Assembly (NCBI GenBank): GCA_002300355.1
Contig: NSGV01000001.1
Coordinates: forward strand, 2,480,001 to 2,544,000
Length of the DNA: 64,000 nt
Source: Streptomyces sp. TLI_235
GTDB lineage: Bacteria; Actinomycetota; Actinomycetes; Streptomycetales; Streptomycetaceae
Direction: 5' to 3'
In this document: piece by piece, positions 34,489 through 44,101 of the stretch
Layout: every line of letters begins with the position of its first letter
How positions within the stretch are numbered: the stretch's first letter is position 1
Position numbers and translations under genes: made by a program
The notes under the pieces: generated by a model
Databases searched by the model: none
Seen by the model: only the letters and a program-made list of their open reading frames with translations
Told to the model about the DNA's origin: nothing

Positions 34489-35919
34489 TCAGTCGCGGCG
34501 GCGCGGGACGGTCAGCACCACGGTGAGCCCGCCGGGCTCGGCGCGGGCGAAGTCCAGCGAGCCGCCGCCGGCGAGCAGCAGGGTGCGGGCGATGGACAGG
34601 CCGAGCCCCGAGCCGTCCACGTTCTGGTGGCGGGGGCTGCGCCAGAAGCGGTCGCCGATCCGGGCGAGCTCCTCGTCGGTGAGGCCGGGGCCGGAGTCGG
34701 TCACCGCGACGCTGACCTCGCGCTTGCGCAGCACGGTGTCGACGGCGACCCGGCGGCCGGTGGGCGTGAACTTCAGCGCGTTGTCGAGCACCGCGTCCAG
34801 TGCGCTGCCGAAGCCGATCGGGTCGGCCAGGCCGTAGGCGACCGGGGGCCCGTCCCAGGCCAGGTCGATGCCGCGCTGGTCGGCGACCGCGCGCCAGGCG
34901 TCGACCCGGGCGAGCACCAGGGCGGTGAGATCGACCGGCTCGGGCTCGGGGCGGGCGTGTTCGGCGGTGGCCAGGCCCAGCAGGTCGTCCAGCACCCGGG
35001 CCAGCCGGATGCCCTCCTCGCGGACGGCGCCGACCTCGTCCTGGTGCCCTTCGGGCAGCTCCAGGCCGAGCAGCTCGACCCGCAGCAGCAGCGCCGCGAG
35101 CGGGTTGCGCAGCTGGTGGGAGGCGTCGGCGACGAAGGCCCGCTGCTGGTCGATGGCGAGCACCACGTGGTCGGCCATGTCGTTGAAGGACCGGGCGAGC
35201 CGGCGCAGCTCCGGCGGGCCGCCGCTGGCGGCGACCCGGGCGTTGAGGCGGCCGGTGGCGATGTCGTGGGTCGCCCGGTCGAGGGTGCGGACGGGCCGCA
35301 GCACCCAGCCGGTGAGCCTCAGTGCGAGCAGCACGGCGACGATCATGGCGAGCGCCTCGCCGGCGCCGATCCACAGCCAGCTGTGCAGGACGCGGGCACG
35401 CAACGGGCCGGTCGGGGACTCGGTGATCACCACGGCGACTACGTCGCCGTCGCGGACCACCGGCAGGGCGACGGTGATGGTGCGGTCCGGGGTCCACGGC
35501 CAGACCTGCGGGGGGTTGTGGCTGCGCCGGCCGTCCAGCGCCTCCTGGAAGGCCTGCGCGCCTGCCCCGCCGGCGGGCACCGTCCAGCTCTCCGGGGCGA
35601 CGGCGACGGCGCTGCCGTCCCGCTGGAAGATGCCGACCCGGGCGCCGTAGAGGTCGTGGTAGCGGGCGGCCTCCAGGGCCAGGCTGCGCAGCCGCGTGGT
35701 GTCGCCGGCGTCGGGCACGGTGCCGCCCTTGACGGCGGTGTCGGAGCCCGCCCGGCCCTGGGTGGGCAGGTCCTGGGCGAAGCGGGCGGCGTCGTCGATC
35801 CGGTCGACCACCACCCGGCTCTGCTCAGCCGCGGCGACGGCGGCGGCGAGCGGCAGCCCGAGGGCGGCCAGCACGCAGGCCATCAGCGAGAGCAGGATGC
35901 CGAGCAGGCGGTTCTGCAC
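34489..35919 (-). CDS. gluK: sensor histidine kinase, GluK-like
   Basis: A 476-residue membrane sensor kinase. TM1 is at about 5-30 (LLGILLSLMACVLAALGLPLA), an extracytoplasmic sensor domain spans about 31-175, and TM2 is near 178-200. HAMP is followed by the H-box FVADASHQLRNPLAALLLR, N-box LDNALKFTP, and G-boxes DSGPGL and GSGLGLSIAR. It starts at a GTG 7 bases after the response regulator stop. It is placed next to gluABCD exactly as the GluR-GluK system of S. coelicolor, which senses glutamate and controls its uptake. The symbol rests on that synteny. Confidence 0.88.
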   Translation of the reverse strand: MQNRLLGILLSLMACVLAALGLPLAAAVAAAEQSRVVVDRIDDAARFAQDLPTQGRAGSDTAVKGGTVPDAGDTTRLRSLALEAARYHDLYGARVGIFQRDGSAVAVAPESWTVPAGGAGAQAFQEALDGRRSHNPPQVWPWTPDRTITVALPVVRDGDVVAVVITESPTGPLRARVLHSWLWIGAGEALAMIVAVLLALRLTGWVLRPVRTLDRATHDIATGRLNARVAASGGPPELRRLARSFNDMADHVVLAIDQQRAFVADASHQLRNPLAALLLRVELLGLELPEGHQDEVGAVREEGIRLARVLDDLLGLATAEHARPEPEPVDLTALVLARVDAWRAVADQRGIDLAWDGPPVAYGLADPIGFGSALDAVLDNALKFTPTGRRVAVDTVLRKREVSVAVTDSGPGLTDEELARIGDRFWRSPRHQNVDGSGLGLSIARTLLLAGGGSLDFARAEPGGLTVVLTVPRRRD

Positions 35920-35926
35920 GTCGGGC

Positions 35927-36694
<768 letters not shown>

Positions 36695-36994
36695 CCGGTA
36701 CCTCCTTTTTCTCCCGTTGCCGCTGTGGCCTGTCCGGCCAGTGTGCCGGGCGGGCGGCCCGACCGGTACGGCCACGCGGTTCGGAGTATTGTGCCGTCCG
36801 CCCCGGGTGCGGCGACACCGCCGGCCCGGACGCGACCACGGCGTCCCGCCCCATCGCACCGCACCCGGCCGATCGGCGGGGGCGGCGGCCGCGGGCCGTT
36901 ACCGAGCCGATATCCGCGCCCGCCGACCCGGCGTTCCCGGGGCCGCGGGCGCGCAGGGTGACCCCCGGCGGCGGTGCGTGGCCTGATCGTGATC

Positions 36995-37011
36995 CTCAAG
37001 TTCCGCTCAGA
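36995..37011 (+). promoter_or_regulatory. candidate GluR-binding direct repeat
   Basis: CTCAAG (36995-37000) and CTCAGA (37006-37011) are direct half-sites 11 bp apart, ending 4 bases before the -35 of the gluA promoter. Spacing of about one helical turn and the position next to the -35 are typical for activation by OmpR-family regulators. Confidence 0.5.
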
Positions 37012-37015
37012 TCGA

Positions 37016-37045
37016 CTGACATGGCATCGTCGGGACTCCTATGGT
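37016..37045 (+). promoter_or_regulatory. gluA promoter
   Basis: CTGACA (37016-37021), an 18-base spacer and TATGGT (37040-37045) give a start point near 37052 and a leader of about 120 bases. Confidence 0.6.
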
Positions 37046-37171
37046 CGGCCCACCGGGGGCTGCGGGCTCCGCCGGCTCCGGCCTCCGGTACCGACTTGGC
37101 ACCACTTCGCACCATCAGCACTGCCACCCAAGGGCATTCACCCTGGGTCAGAGACGAGGAGCTACCGCGCG

Positions 37172-37945
37172 ATGACCGAGACCGCTGTCACCGATGCCGC
37201 GGCCGCGACCGCTCCGCTGGTGGTGCTGTCCGGGGTCAACAAGCACTTCGGTGCCCTCCACGTCCTGCAGGACATCGACCTGAGCATCCGTCAGGGCGAG
37301 GTCGTCGTCCTGATCGGCCCGTCCGGCTCCGGCAAGTCCACGCTGTGCCGGACGATCAACCGGCTGGAGACGATCGACTCGGGCACCATCACCGTCGACG
37401 GCCAGCCGCTGCCCGCGGAGGGCAAGGAGCTGGCCCGGCTGCGCGCCGAGGTCGGCATGGTGTTCCAGAGCTTCAACCTGTTCGCGCACAAGACGGTGCT
37501 GGAGAACGTCGTCCTCGCCCAGGTGAAGGTGCGCAAGGTACCGCGTGCCACGGCCGAGGCCACCGCCCGCGACCTGCTGGAGCGGGTCGGCGTCGGCGCC
37601 CAGGCCGACAAGTACCCGGCGCAGCTCTCCGGCGGCCAGCAGCAGCGCGTGGCGATCGCCCGGGCGCTGGCGATGCGGCCCAAGGTGATGCTCTTCGACG
37701 AGCCGACCTCCGCGCTCGACCCGGAGATGGTCACCGAGGTGCTGGAGGTCATGCGCCAACTCGCCGCCGACGGCATGACGATGGTCGTGGTCACGCACGA
37801 GATGGGCTTCGCCCGGTCCGCGGCCAACCGGGTGCTGTTCATGGCGGACGGCCGGATCGTCGAGGAGAACACCCCGGACGCGTTCTTCACCGCGCCGCGG
37901 ACGGATCGCGCGAAGGACTTCCTGTCCAAGATCCTGAGCCACTGA
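37172..37945 (+). CDS. gluA: glutamate ABC transporter ATP-binding protein GluA
   Basis: A 257-residue polar amino acid ABC ATPase. Walker A is GPSGSGKST (about 49), the Q-loop is in FQSFNLFAH, the signature is LSGGQQQR (about 152), Walker B is DEPTSALD (about 175) and the switch His is in VVTHEMGF. It powers glutamate import with GluBCD. The ATG at 37172 follows GAGGAG. A strong hairpin lies in the gap before gluB. It is divergent from gluR. Confidence 0.95.
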   Translation: MTETAVTDAAAATAPLVVLSGVNKHFGALHVLQDIDLSIRQGEVVVLIGPSGSGKSTLCRTINRLETIDSGTITVDGQPLPAEGKELARLRAEVGMVFQSFNLFAHKTVLENVVLAQVKVRKVPRATAEATARDLLERVGVGAQADKYPAQLSGGQQQRVAIARALAMRPKVMLFDEPTSALDPEMVTEVLEVMRQLAADGMTMVVVTHEMGFARSAANRVLFMADGRIVEENTPDAFFTAPRTDRAKDFLSKILSH

Positions 37946-37976
37946 ACGCCGAGGCGCCCGCCGGGCGCCGATCGTC

Positions 37977-38006
37977 GCGGCCGGGCCCGACGGGGTGCCC
38001 GGCCGC
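37977..38006 (+). other. intercistronic hairpin between gluA and gluB
   Basis: GCGGCCGGGC (37977-37986) pairs perfectly with GCCCGGCCGC (37997-38006), preceded by a smaller GGCGCCCG/CGGGCGCC hairpin near 37952-37969. It sits in the 128-base gap and may protect the 5' end of the gluBCD mRNA or attenuate transcription, giving more binding protein than ATPase. Confidence 0.6.
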
Positions 38007-38073
38007 AGTCACGGAAGGTCCAGCCCCAGCGCCCCGGTCCACCGGTGGCCATTACCGAGGAGAGCCAACCCTC

Positions 38074-38979
38074 ATGAGGACTCGTCGCACCATCGCCGCC
38101 GCCCTGTCGGTGCTCGCGCTGACCGCCGTCGCCGCCTGCGGCAAGGAGGGCTCGCCGGCCGGCTCCGACGCCGCCGCGCCGACCCTGCCCACCTACACCG
38201 TGAACAAGTCCGTCAACCTGGAGGGTTCGCCGGTCTGGAAGGCGGCCAAGGCCAAGGGCAAGCTCACCATCGGCGCCAAGGCGGACCAGCCGTACCTCGG
38301 CTTCGAGGACCTGACCACCAACACCCGCAACGGCTTCGACATCGAGATCGCCAAGATGATCGCCGCCGACCTCGGGTTCTCGCCCGACCAGATCACCTGG
38401 AAGACCGTCGTGTCGGCCAACCGCGAGACGGAGATCAAGAGCGGTGGCCTCGACTACTACGTCGGCACCTACAGCATCAACGACAAGCGCAAGGCCGACG
38501 TGTCCTTCGCCGGCCCGTACTACATCGCCGGCCAGGACCTGCTGGTGAAGAAGGACAACACCGACATCACCGGCCCGGAGTCGGTCAAGGGCAAGAACAT
38601 CTGCTCGGTCACCGGCTCCACCTCGGTGAAGCAGATCGAGACGTACGTCGGCGAGGGCAAGAAGGTCGTCCAGTACGACACCTACGCCCAGTGCGTGGAG
38701 AAGGTGCTGACCGGCGAGGTCGACGCGGTGACCACCGACGACGCGATCCTCAAGGGCTTCGGCGCCAAGAACGCCGGCAAGCTCAAGGTCGTCGGCAAGA
38801 CCTTCTCCACCGAGAAGTACGGCGTGGGCCTGAACCACGACGACAAGGTGCTGCGGGACGCCATCAACAACGCGCTGAAGGCCCACCAGGACAACGGCGA
38901 CTGGAAGAAGGCCTACGACGCGACCCTCGGTCTGTCGGGCGCGGCCGCCCCGGCCGTCCCGGCGCTGGAGCGCTACTGA
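38074..38979 (+). CDS. gluB: glutamate-binding lipoprotein GluB
   Basis: A 301-residue extracellular solute-binding protein, family 3. It has a signal peptide with lipobox LTAVAAC (Cys near residue 24), then KGKLTIGAKADQPYLGFED, NGFDIEIAKMIAADLG and the DYYVGTYSINDKRKADVSFAGPYY strand typical of amino acid binders. It is lipid-anchored outside the membrane and delivers glutamate to GluCD. The gap to gluC is 47 bases. Confidence 0.95.
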   Translation: MRTRRTIAAALSVLALTAVAACGKEGSPAGSDAAAPTLPTYTVNKSVNLEGSPVWKAAKAKGKLTIGAKADQPYLGFEDLTTNTRNGFDIEIAKMIAADLGFSPDQITWKTVVSANRETEIKSGGLDYYVGTYSINDKRKADVSFAGPYYIAGQDLLVKKDNTDITGPESVKGKNICSVTGSTSVKQIETYVGEGKKVVQYDTYAQCVEKVLTGEVDAVTTDDAILKGFGAKNAGKLKVVGKTFSTEKYGVGLNHDDKVLRDAINNALKAHQDNGDWKKAYDATLGLSGAAAPAVPALERY

Positions 38980-39026
38980 GTCGGGCGCTGACCGACTGAA
39001 CCGATACTGAGAGGAGGGCCGCCGGC

Positions 39027-39677
39027 GTGGGCATACTGTTCGAGGGCGACAACTTCGCGCTCTTCCGCGACGGTTTTCTGCAGACGATCGAGCTGAGCGC
39101 GGTGAGCGCACTCTTCGCGCTGCTGCTCGGCACCGTGCTGGCGGCCTTCCGGGTCTCCCCGGTCCCGGCGCTGCGGGTGTTCGGCACCGTGTGGGTGAAC
39201 ACCTTCCGGAACACCCCGCTGACCCTGCTGTTCTTCGCGGCGTTCTTCGCTCTGCCGCGACTGGACGCGCACTTCGACAACTTCACCTTCGCGGTGATCG
39301 CGCTGAGCTCGTACACCGGCGCGTTCGTCTGCGAGGTGCTGCGCTCGGGCATCAACACCGTGCCGTTCGGCCAGGCGGAGGCGGCCCGCAGTCTGGGCAT
39401 GACCTTCGGCCAGACGCTCGGAAGCATCGTGTTCCCGCAGGCGGCCCGCACCGTGCTGCCGCCGATGAGCAGCGTCTTCATCGCCCTGCCCAGGAACTCG
39501 GCGATCGCCGGTGCGTTCAACAACTCCGAGCTCTACACCGTGCAGGCGACACTCACCGACAAGGGGTACGCCATCTTCGGGATCTTCTTCTGGGTGGCAC
39601 TCGCGTACCTTCTGGTCAGCTTCACCGTCGGCGGAGTGTTCCGTCTCCTGGAGACCCGCCTGGCGGTGGTCCGATGA
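39027..39677 (+). CDS. gluC: glutamate ABC transporter permease GluC
   Basis: A 216-residue His/Glu/Gln/Arg-type permease with five predicted membrane helices. The ATPase-coupling EAA loop (GQAEAARSLGMTFGQTLGSIVFPQA) is clear. The GTG start follows AGGAGGG. The stop overlaps the gluD ATG (ATGA). It forms a heterodimeric channel with GluD. Confidence 0.94.
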   Translation: MGILFEGDNFALFRDGFLQTIELSAVSALFALLLGTVLAAFRVSPVPALRVFGTVWVNTFRNTPLTLLFFAAFFALPRLDAHFDNFTFAVIALSSYTGAFVCEVLRSGINTVPFGQAEAARSLGMTFGQTLGSIVFPQAARTVLPPMSSVFIALPRNSAIAGAFNNSELYTVQATLTDKGYAIFGIFFWVALAYLLVSFTVGGVFRLLETRLAVVR

Positions 39678-40507
39678 GCACCCGCACCGCCACCGCGACC
39701 GTCCTCTACGACGTCCCCGGCCCCAAGACCCGCCTGCGCTACCGCCTGTTCGGCATCGCCTCGCTGCTCGGCATCGCCGGGCTGCTCTGGTACTCGTACG
39801 TCAAACTCGCCGACGCCGGGCAGTTCTCGGCCGAGCTGTGGGACCCGTTCCTGTACGCGACCGTCCAGCAGCGCATCCTCGACGGCATGCTGGCCACCCT
39901 CAAGGCCTTCGCCCTGGCCGGCGTGTTCTCGATCGTGCTGGGCGGGCTGCTGGCCGCCGGTCGGCTCTCCGACCACCGGCCGGTGCGCGCGGTCTCCACC
40001 GCCGTGGTGCAGTTCTTCCGCGCCATGCCGCTGCTCATCATGATCTTCGCGCTGTACCACGGGGTCTTCGCCTCGGAGCCGATGGCGGCCCTCGTCCTCG
40101 GACTCACCCTCTACAACGGGGCCGTCCAGGCCGAGATCATCCGCACCGGCATCCTCGCGGTGCCCCGCGGGCAGGGCGAGGCCTCGTACGCGCTGGGTCT
40201 GCGCAAGACCCAGACGATGCGGATGATCCTGGTGCCGCAGGCCGTCAAGGCGATGCTCCCGGCCATCATCGGCCAGCTGGTGGTGACCCTCAAGGACACC
40301 TCGCTCGGCTTCATCATCACCTACCCCGAGCTGCTCTACGCCGGCAAGCTGATCGCCAGCAACTCGCCCGGGTACCCGTACATCCCGATGATCATCGTGA
40401 TGAGCACGCTCTACATCGGTCTGTGCCTCGCGCTCACCGCCCTGGCGAAGTGGCTCGAGGCGCGCGGCCGCCGCGGCGCGAACCGGCGCACACCTGCTGC
40501 TGCTTGA
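39674..40507 (+). CDS. gluD: glutamate ABC transporter permease GluD
   Basis: A 277-residue permease with an extra N-terminal hydrophilic segment before the first helix, several membrane helices and the EAA loop GQGEASYALGLRKTQTMRMILVPQA. It overlaps gluC by 4 bases. It is the last gene of gluABCD; the next gene starts 95 bases on and is unrelated in function. Confidence 0.94.
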   Translation: MSTRTATATVLYDVPGPKTRLRYRLFGIASLLGIAGLLWYSYVKLADAGQFSAELWDPFLYATVQQRILDGMLATLKAFALAGVFSIVLGGLLAAGRLSDHRPVRAVSTAVVQFFRAMPLLIMIFALYHGVFASEPMAALVLGLTLYNGAVQAEIIRTGILAVPRGQGEASYALGLRKTQTMRMILVPQAVKAMLPAIIGQLVVTLKDTSLGFIITYPELLYAGKLIASNSPGYPYIPMIIVMSTLYIGLCLALTALAKWLEARGRRGANRRTPAAA

Positions 40508-40602
40508 CGGCAACCCTGGTGATCTGTTGCATTGCTGTTCGTGACACCACCTGGGACCACCCGCGCGGCATATTCTGATCCCGCACGCCCGGAGGTCCCC
40601 GC

Positions 40603-42372
40603 GTGGACCCGGTGATCGTCGTCGGGGCCGGGCCGGTCGGTCTGTCGCTCGCCCTGGCCCTGGCCCGGCACGAGGTGCCGAGCATCGTCCTCGACGAGGG
40701 CGCCGGCCTCTGCCCGGAGAGCCCCCGTACCGTCGTCCTCGGCCCCGACACCACCGCCCTGCTCGGCCGCCTCGGCTATACCCGGGCAGCCTCCGACGCC
40801 GCCCGCTGGGACGCCTTCACCGTCTGGCGCCGCCGTGCCGAGGTGCTGCGCATCCCGCTCGACGGGGAGCCGGTGCTGCACCTCGCGCAGCACCGCCTGC
40901 AGCGCGGGCTGCGGGACGCCGTCACCGCCACCCCGCTGATCCAGCTGGTGCCGCTCACCCGGGTCGTCGAACTCGAACAGGACCGGGACGGCGTCAGCGT
41001 CCGCACCGCCGGCACCCGGGACGGCGCCTCCACCTGGTGGCGCGGCAGCCACCTGGTCGGCTGCGACGGCGCCCGCTCCACCGTCCGCAAGCTGCTGAAG
41101 ATCCGCTTCCCGGGCCGGCCCGCGGTCGACCGGCACGCGGTCGCCACCGTCCGGGTCGACCTGCCCTTCGCCGGTGAGGCCCGGCTGCACCGCGAACCGC
41201 CGTGGCGCGGCGACCGCGAGGCCTCCGCCCGCCCCCTCCCCGACGGCCTGTGGCGCCTCGACTGGCGGCTGCCGCCCGGTCGGCCCGCCCCCACCGAACC
41301 GGTCGACCCGCACGCCACCTGGCCCGGCATCGTCACCGGCGACACCCTGCTCACCCGGGTGAAGTCCGCCCTCACCGGCTGGTGCGGCGAACTCCCCCCG
41401 TACGATCTGCTCGCCGCCGCCGACCACACCGCCCAGCAGCGGCTCGCCGCCCGCTTCCGCTCCGGCCGCTGCTTCCTCGCCGGCGACGCCGCCCACCTGC
41501 ACGGCGCCCTCGGCATGCAGAACCTCGTCGACGGCCTCCGCGACGCCGACAACCTCTCCTGGCGGCTCGCCCTGGCCTGGCACCTTCACGCCGGCGGCCC
41601 GCAGCCCGGCGGCGCCCTGCTGGACGGCTACGAGGCCGAACGGCGCGGCGCCGTGGGCGCCCGGCTGCGCGCCGTCGACCAGGCGATGCCGCTGCTGCGC
41701 CCGCTGCGCGGCTGGCAGCAGACCAGGCGCTCGCTGTTCACCGGCTCCTTCCGCAAGCACGTCCCGCTGCTGGTGGACGGCCAGCTCGGCACCGGCCGGT
41801 TCGGCGGTGCCCCGGCCTACCCGGCCGCCCCGTCCGGGGTGCCGGGTCAGGTGCCCGTTCAGCGCGCGGCGGGCCGCGGCACCTCGCTCACCGAGAGCCT
41901 GCCCGCGACCGCCCCCGGCGTGCAGGTCCCGGACGTGCCGGTGGTCACGACCGAGGGCACCGCGGACCGGCTCCGCTCCCGGCTCGGGCTGGGCTTCCTG
42001 CTCGTGCTGGTCGCCCCGGGGACGGCCGTCTGGTCGTCCCGGCACTGGCTGGGCGCGGGGATGATGCCGCGGCTCACCGAGGTGGCCGCCGCACTGCCCG
42101 TCCCGACCGAGGTGCTGGTCACCGAGGAGTACCCGGGCGCCGAGCCGCACACCGTTCTGCTGATCCGCCCGGACGGGCACCTGGTCGGCAGCACCCAGGG
42201 CTGCCGGGCCGAGGAGCTGCGCCGCCTCGCCCACGGCGCGCGCGGCGGTCCCGCCCGGTTGTCCGCGGGCGACGGCCGGAACTCCGGGCCGGCGGCGGAA
42301 CACGCGGCCGACGATGCCGGCGGACAGGGCGACCGGGAGACTGCGACCCCGGACGGCGCCGGACGGCGCTGA
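40603..42372 (+). CDS. FAD-dependent aromatic-type monooxygenase
   Basis: A 589-residue flavoprotein of the phenol/PHBH-type hydroxylase family. The Rossmann motif VVGAGPVGLSLALALARH is at the N-terminus, the DG motif GCDGARSTVRK is near 150, and the GD motif FLAGDAAHLHGALGMQNLVDGLRDADNL is near 291. A C-terminal thioredoxin-like region (RPDGHLVGS) and a low-complexity tail follow. It would hydroxylate an aromatic or polyketide substrate with NAD(P)H and oxygen. The GTG at 40603 follows GGAGG. No biosynthetic partners are adjacent, so the substrate is unknown. Confidence 0.88.
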   Translation: MDPVIVVGAGPVGLSLALALARHEVPSIVLDEGAGLCPESPRTVVLGPDTTALLGRLGYTRAASDAARWDAFTVWRRRAEVLRIPLDGEPVLHLAQHRLQRGLRDAVTATPLIQLVPLTRVVELEQDRDGVSVRTAGTRDGASTWWRGSHLVGCDGARSTVRKLLKIRFPGRPAVDRHAVATVRVDLPFAGEARLHREPPWRGDREASARPLPDGLWRLDWRLPPGRPAPTEPVDPHATWPGIVTGDTLLTRVKSALTGWCGELPPYDLLAAADHTAQQRLAARFRSGRCFLAGDAAHLHGALGMQNLVDGLRDADNLSWRLALAWHLHAGGPQPGGALLDGYEAERRGAVGARLRAVDQAMPLLRPLRGWQQTRRSLFTGSFRKHVPLLVDGQLGTGRFGGAPAYPAAPSGVPGQVPVQRAAGRGTSLTESLPATAPGVQVPDVPVVTTEGTADRLRSRLGLGFLLVLVAPGTAVWSSRHWLGAGMMPRLTEVAAALPVPTEVLVTEEYPGAEPHTVLLIRPDGHLVGSTQGCRAEELRRLAHGARGGPARLSAGDGRNSGPAAEHAADDAGGQGDRETATPDGAGRR

Positions 42373-42432
42373 CCCACCGTCACCCGGGTCCGGCCCCTGC
42401 CGCCGCTGCCGTGCGCGGCGCGTGGGCTCGGC

Positions 42433-43875
42433 TCAGCGGGCGAACTCGGTGGCCCGGCTCTCGCGGACCACGGTGATCCGTATCTGCCCGGGGTAGGTGA
42501 GCTCCTCGCGGACCTGGCGGGCGACCTCCCGGGCGATGGTCTTGGCCCGCAGGTCGTCCACCTTCTCTGGCTGGACCATCACCCGCACCTCGCGCCCGGC
42601 CTGCATCGCGAAGACCTTGGAGACGCCGTCGTGCGAGCGGGCGATCTCCTCCAGCCGCTCCAGCCGCCGGACGTAGGCCTCCAGCGACTCGCGGCGCGCA
42701 CCGGGCCGGCCGCCGGAGCAGGCGTCGGCGGCCTGGGTGAGCACCGCCTCCACCGTCTTCGGCTCGATCTCGCCGTGGTGCGCCTCGATCGCGTGCACCA
42801 CCTCCACGGACTCGCCGTGCCGGCGGGCGAACTCGGCCCCGATCGCGGCGTGGCTGCCGGGCAGCTCGTGGCTGAGCGCCTTGCCGATGTCGTGCAGCAG
42901 CGCGGAACGCTTCACCAGGTCCTGGTCGACGCCGAGTTCGGCCGCCATCATGCCGGCGATGTGCGCCGACTCCACCAGGTGCCCGAGCACGTTCTGCCCG
43001 TACGAGGTGCGGTAGCGCAGGGTGCCGAGGGTGCGGACGAGGGCCGGGTCCATGCCGTCGAGCTGGACGGCGAGCAGGGCGTCCTCGCCGGCCCGCACGC
43101 AGAGCCGCTCGACCTCGGCGCGGCTTCGCTCGTGGACCTCCTCGATCCGCAGCGGGTTGATCCGGCCGTCGGCGGTGAGCGCCTCCAGGGTCAGCCGGGC
43201 GGCCTCCCTGCGGACGGGATCGAAGCAGGAGAGCTGGACGAGTTCCGGGGTGTCGTCGACGATCAGGTTCACACCGGTGACCGCCTCGAAGGCCCGGATG
43301 TTGCGGCCCTCGCGGCCGATCACCCGGCCCTTCATGTCCTCGTTCGGCAGTTTGAAGGCGGCCACCACGGTGTCGGCGGTCTGCTCGGCGGCCAGGCGCT
43401 GGATCGAGCCGGCGATGATCTCGCGGGCCCGCTGGTCGCCCTCGGTCTTCGCCCGGCGCTCGATCTCCCGGACGGTGACGGCCGCGTCCCGGCGGGCTTC
43501 GGCCTCGACCTCGCGGGAGAGCTCCTCGCGGGCCCGCGCGGCGCTCAGCCCGGCGGCGGTCTCCAGGGCGCGGCGGCGTTCGGCCTCCAGCTCGGCGAGG
43601 TCGGCCCGGGTGCCGTCCAGTGCGGCGGCGCGGCGGTCGAGTTCGTCCTCCTGGGCGCGCAGCCGGCGCAGCTCCTCGGCCAAGCGCTCCTCGCGGCGGT
43701 CGAGTTCGGCACGCAGCTGGGTGGCCTGGGTCTCGGCCCAGCCGCGGGCCCGCTCGGCCTCGCCGACCGCGCGGCGCTGGGCGGCCTGCAGGCGGCGGAT
43801 CATCAGCCAGGTGAGGGCCAGGACGAGGCAGAGGAGGGCGGTCAGCAACAGCGAGGCGACCGATCCGGTGCCCAT
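42433..43875 (-). CDS. rny: ribonuclease Y
   Basis: A 480-residue membrane-anchored endoribonuclease. It has one N-terminal helix (VASLLLTALLCLVLALTWLMI), a long coiled coil (about 30-150), a KH domain (KGRVIGREGRNIRAFEAVTGVNL, about 180) and an HD domain (LLHDIGKALSHE, about 330). It would start mRNA decay. I chose the ATG at 43875 because GAGG lies 6 bases upstream; an ATG at 43887 is possible. It is downstream of and parallel to recX after a 226-base gap, and probably has its own promoter. Confidence 0.93.
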   Translation of the reverse strand: MGTGSVASLLLTALLCLVLALTWLMIRRLQAAQRRAVGEAERARGWAETQATQLRAELDRREERLAEELRRLRAQEDELDRRAAALDGTRADLAELEAERRRALETAAGLSAARAREELSREVEAEARRDAAVTVREIERRAKTEGDQRAREIIAGSIQRLAAEQTADTVVAAFKLPNEDMKGRVIGREGRNIRAFEAVTGVNLIVDDTPELVQLSCFDPVRREAARLTLEALTADGRINPLRIEEVHERSRAEVERLCVRAGEDALLAVQLDGMDPALVRTLGTLRYRTSYGQNVLGHLVESAHIAGMMAAELGVDQDLVKRSALLHDIGKALSHELPGSHAAIGAEFARRHGESVEVVHAIEAHHGEIEPKTVEAVLTQAADACSGGRPGARRESLEAYVRRLERLEEIARSHDGVSKVFAMQAGREVRVMVQPEKVDDLRAKTIAREVARQVREELTYPGQIRITVVRESRATEFAR

Positions 43876-44101
43876 CGCGATCCTCATCCCGCTCTCACTC
43901 CCCGTCGCTGCGCGCTCTGTCGATGCGGCGGTGAGGGAACTGCCGGGGACCGGGGGTGATACGCGGAACCGACTCCGACCGATCCTGCGCACGGCTGCCC
44001 GTAGCGCGATCGAAGTGATCCCTCACTGCTTGCGAGGCTAAGCGCAGGTTACGAAACGGTCAAGATGCGATCGAGAGTTGATGCCGATGACTGATGATCC
44101 G

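Larger units (their letters stand above)
36695..37171. promoter_or_regulatory. gluR-gluA divergent control region
   Basis: A 477-base gap between divergent genes. The gluA side (36981-37052) holds a clear promoter and upstream direct repeats, entered separately. The gluR side (36695-36980) is GC-rich. A minus-strand leader would run through about 36700-36800, but I could not place a convincing -10 there. Confidence 0.6.
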
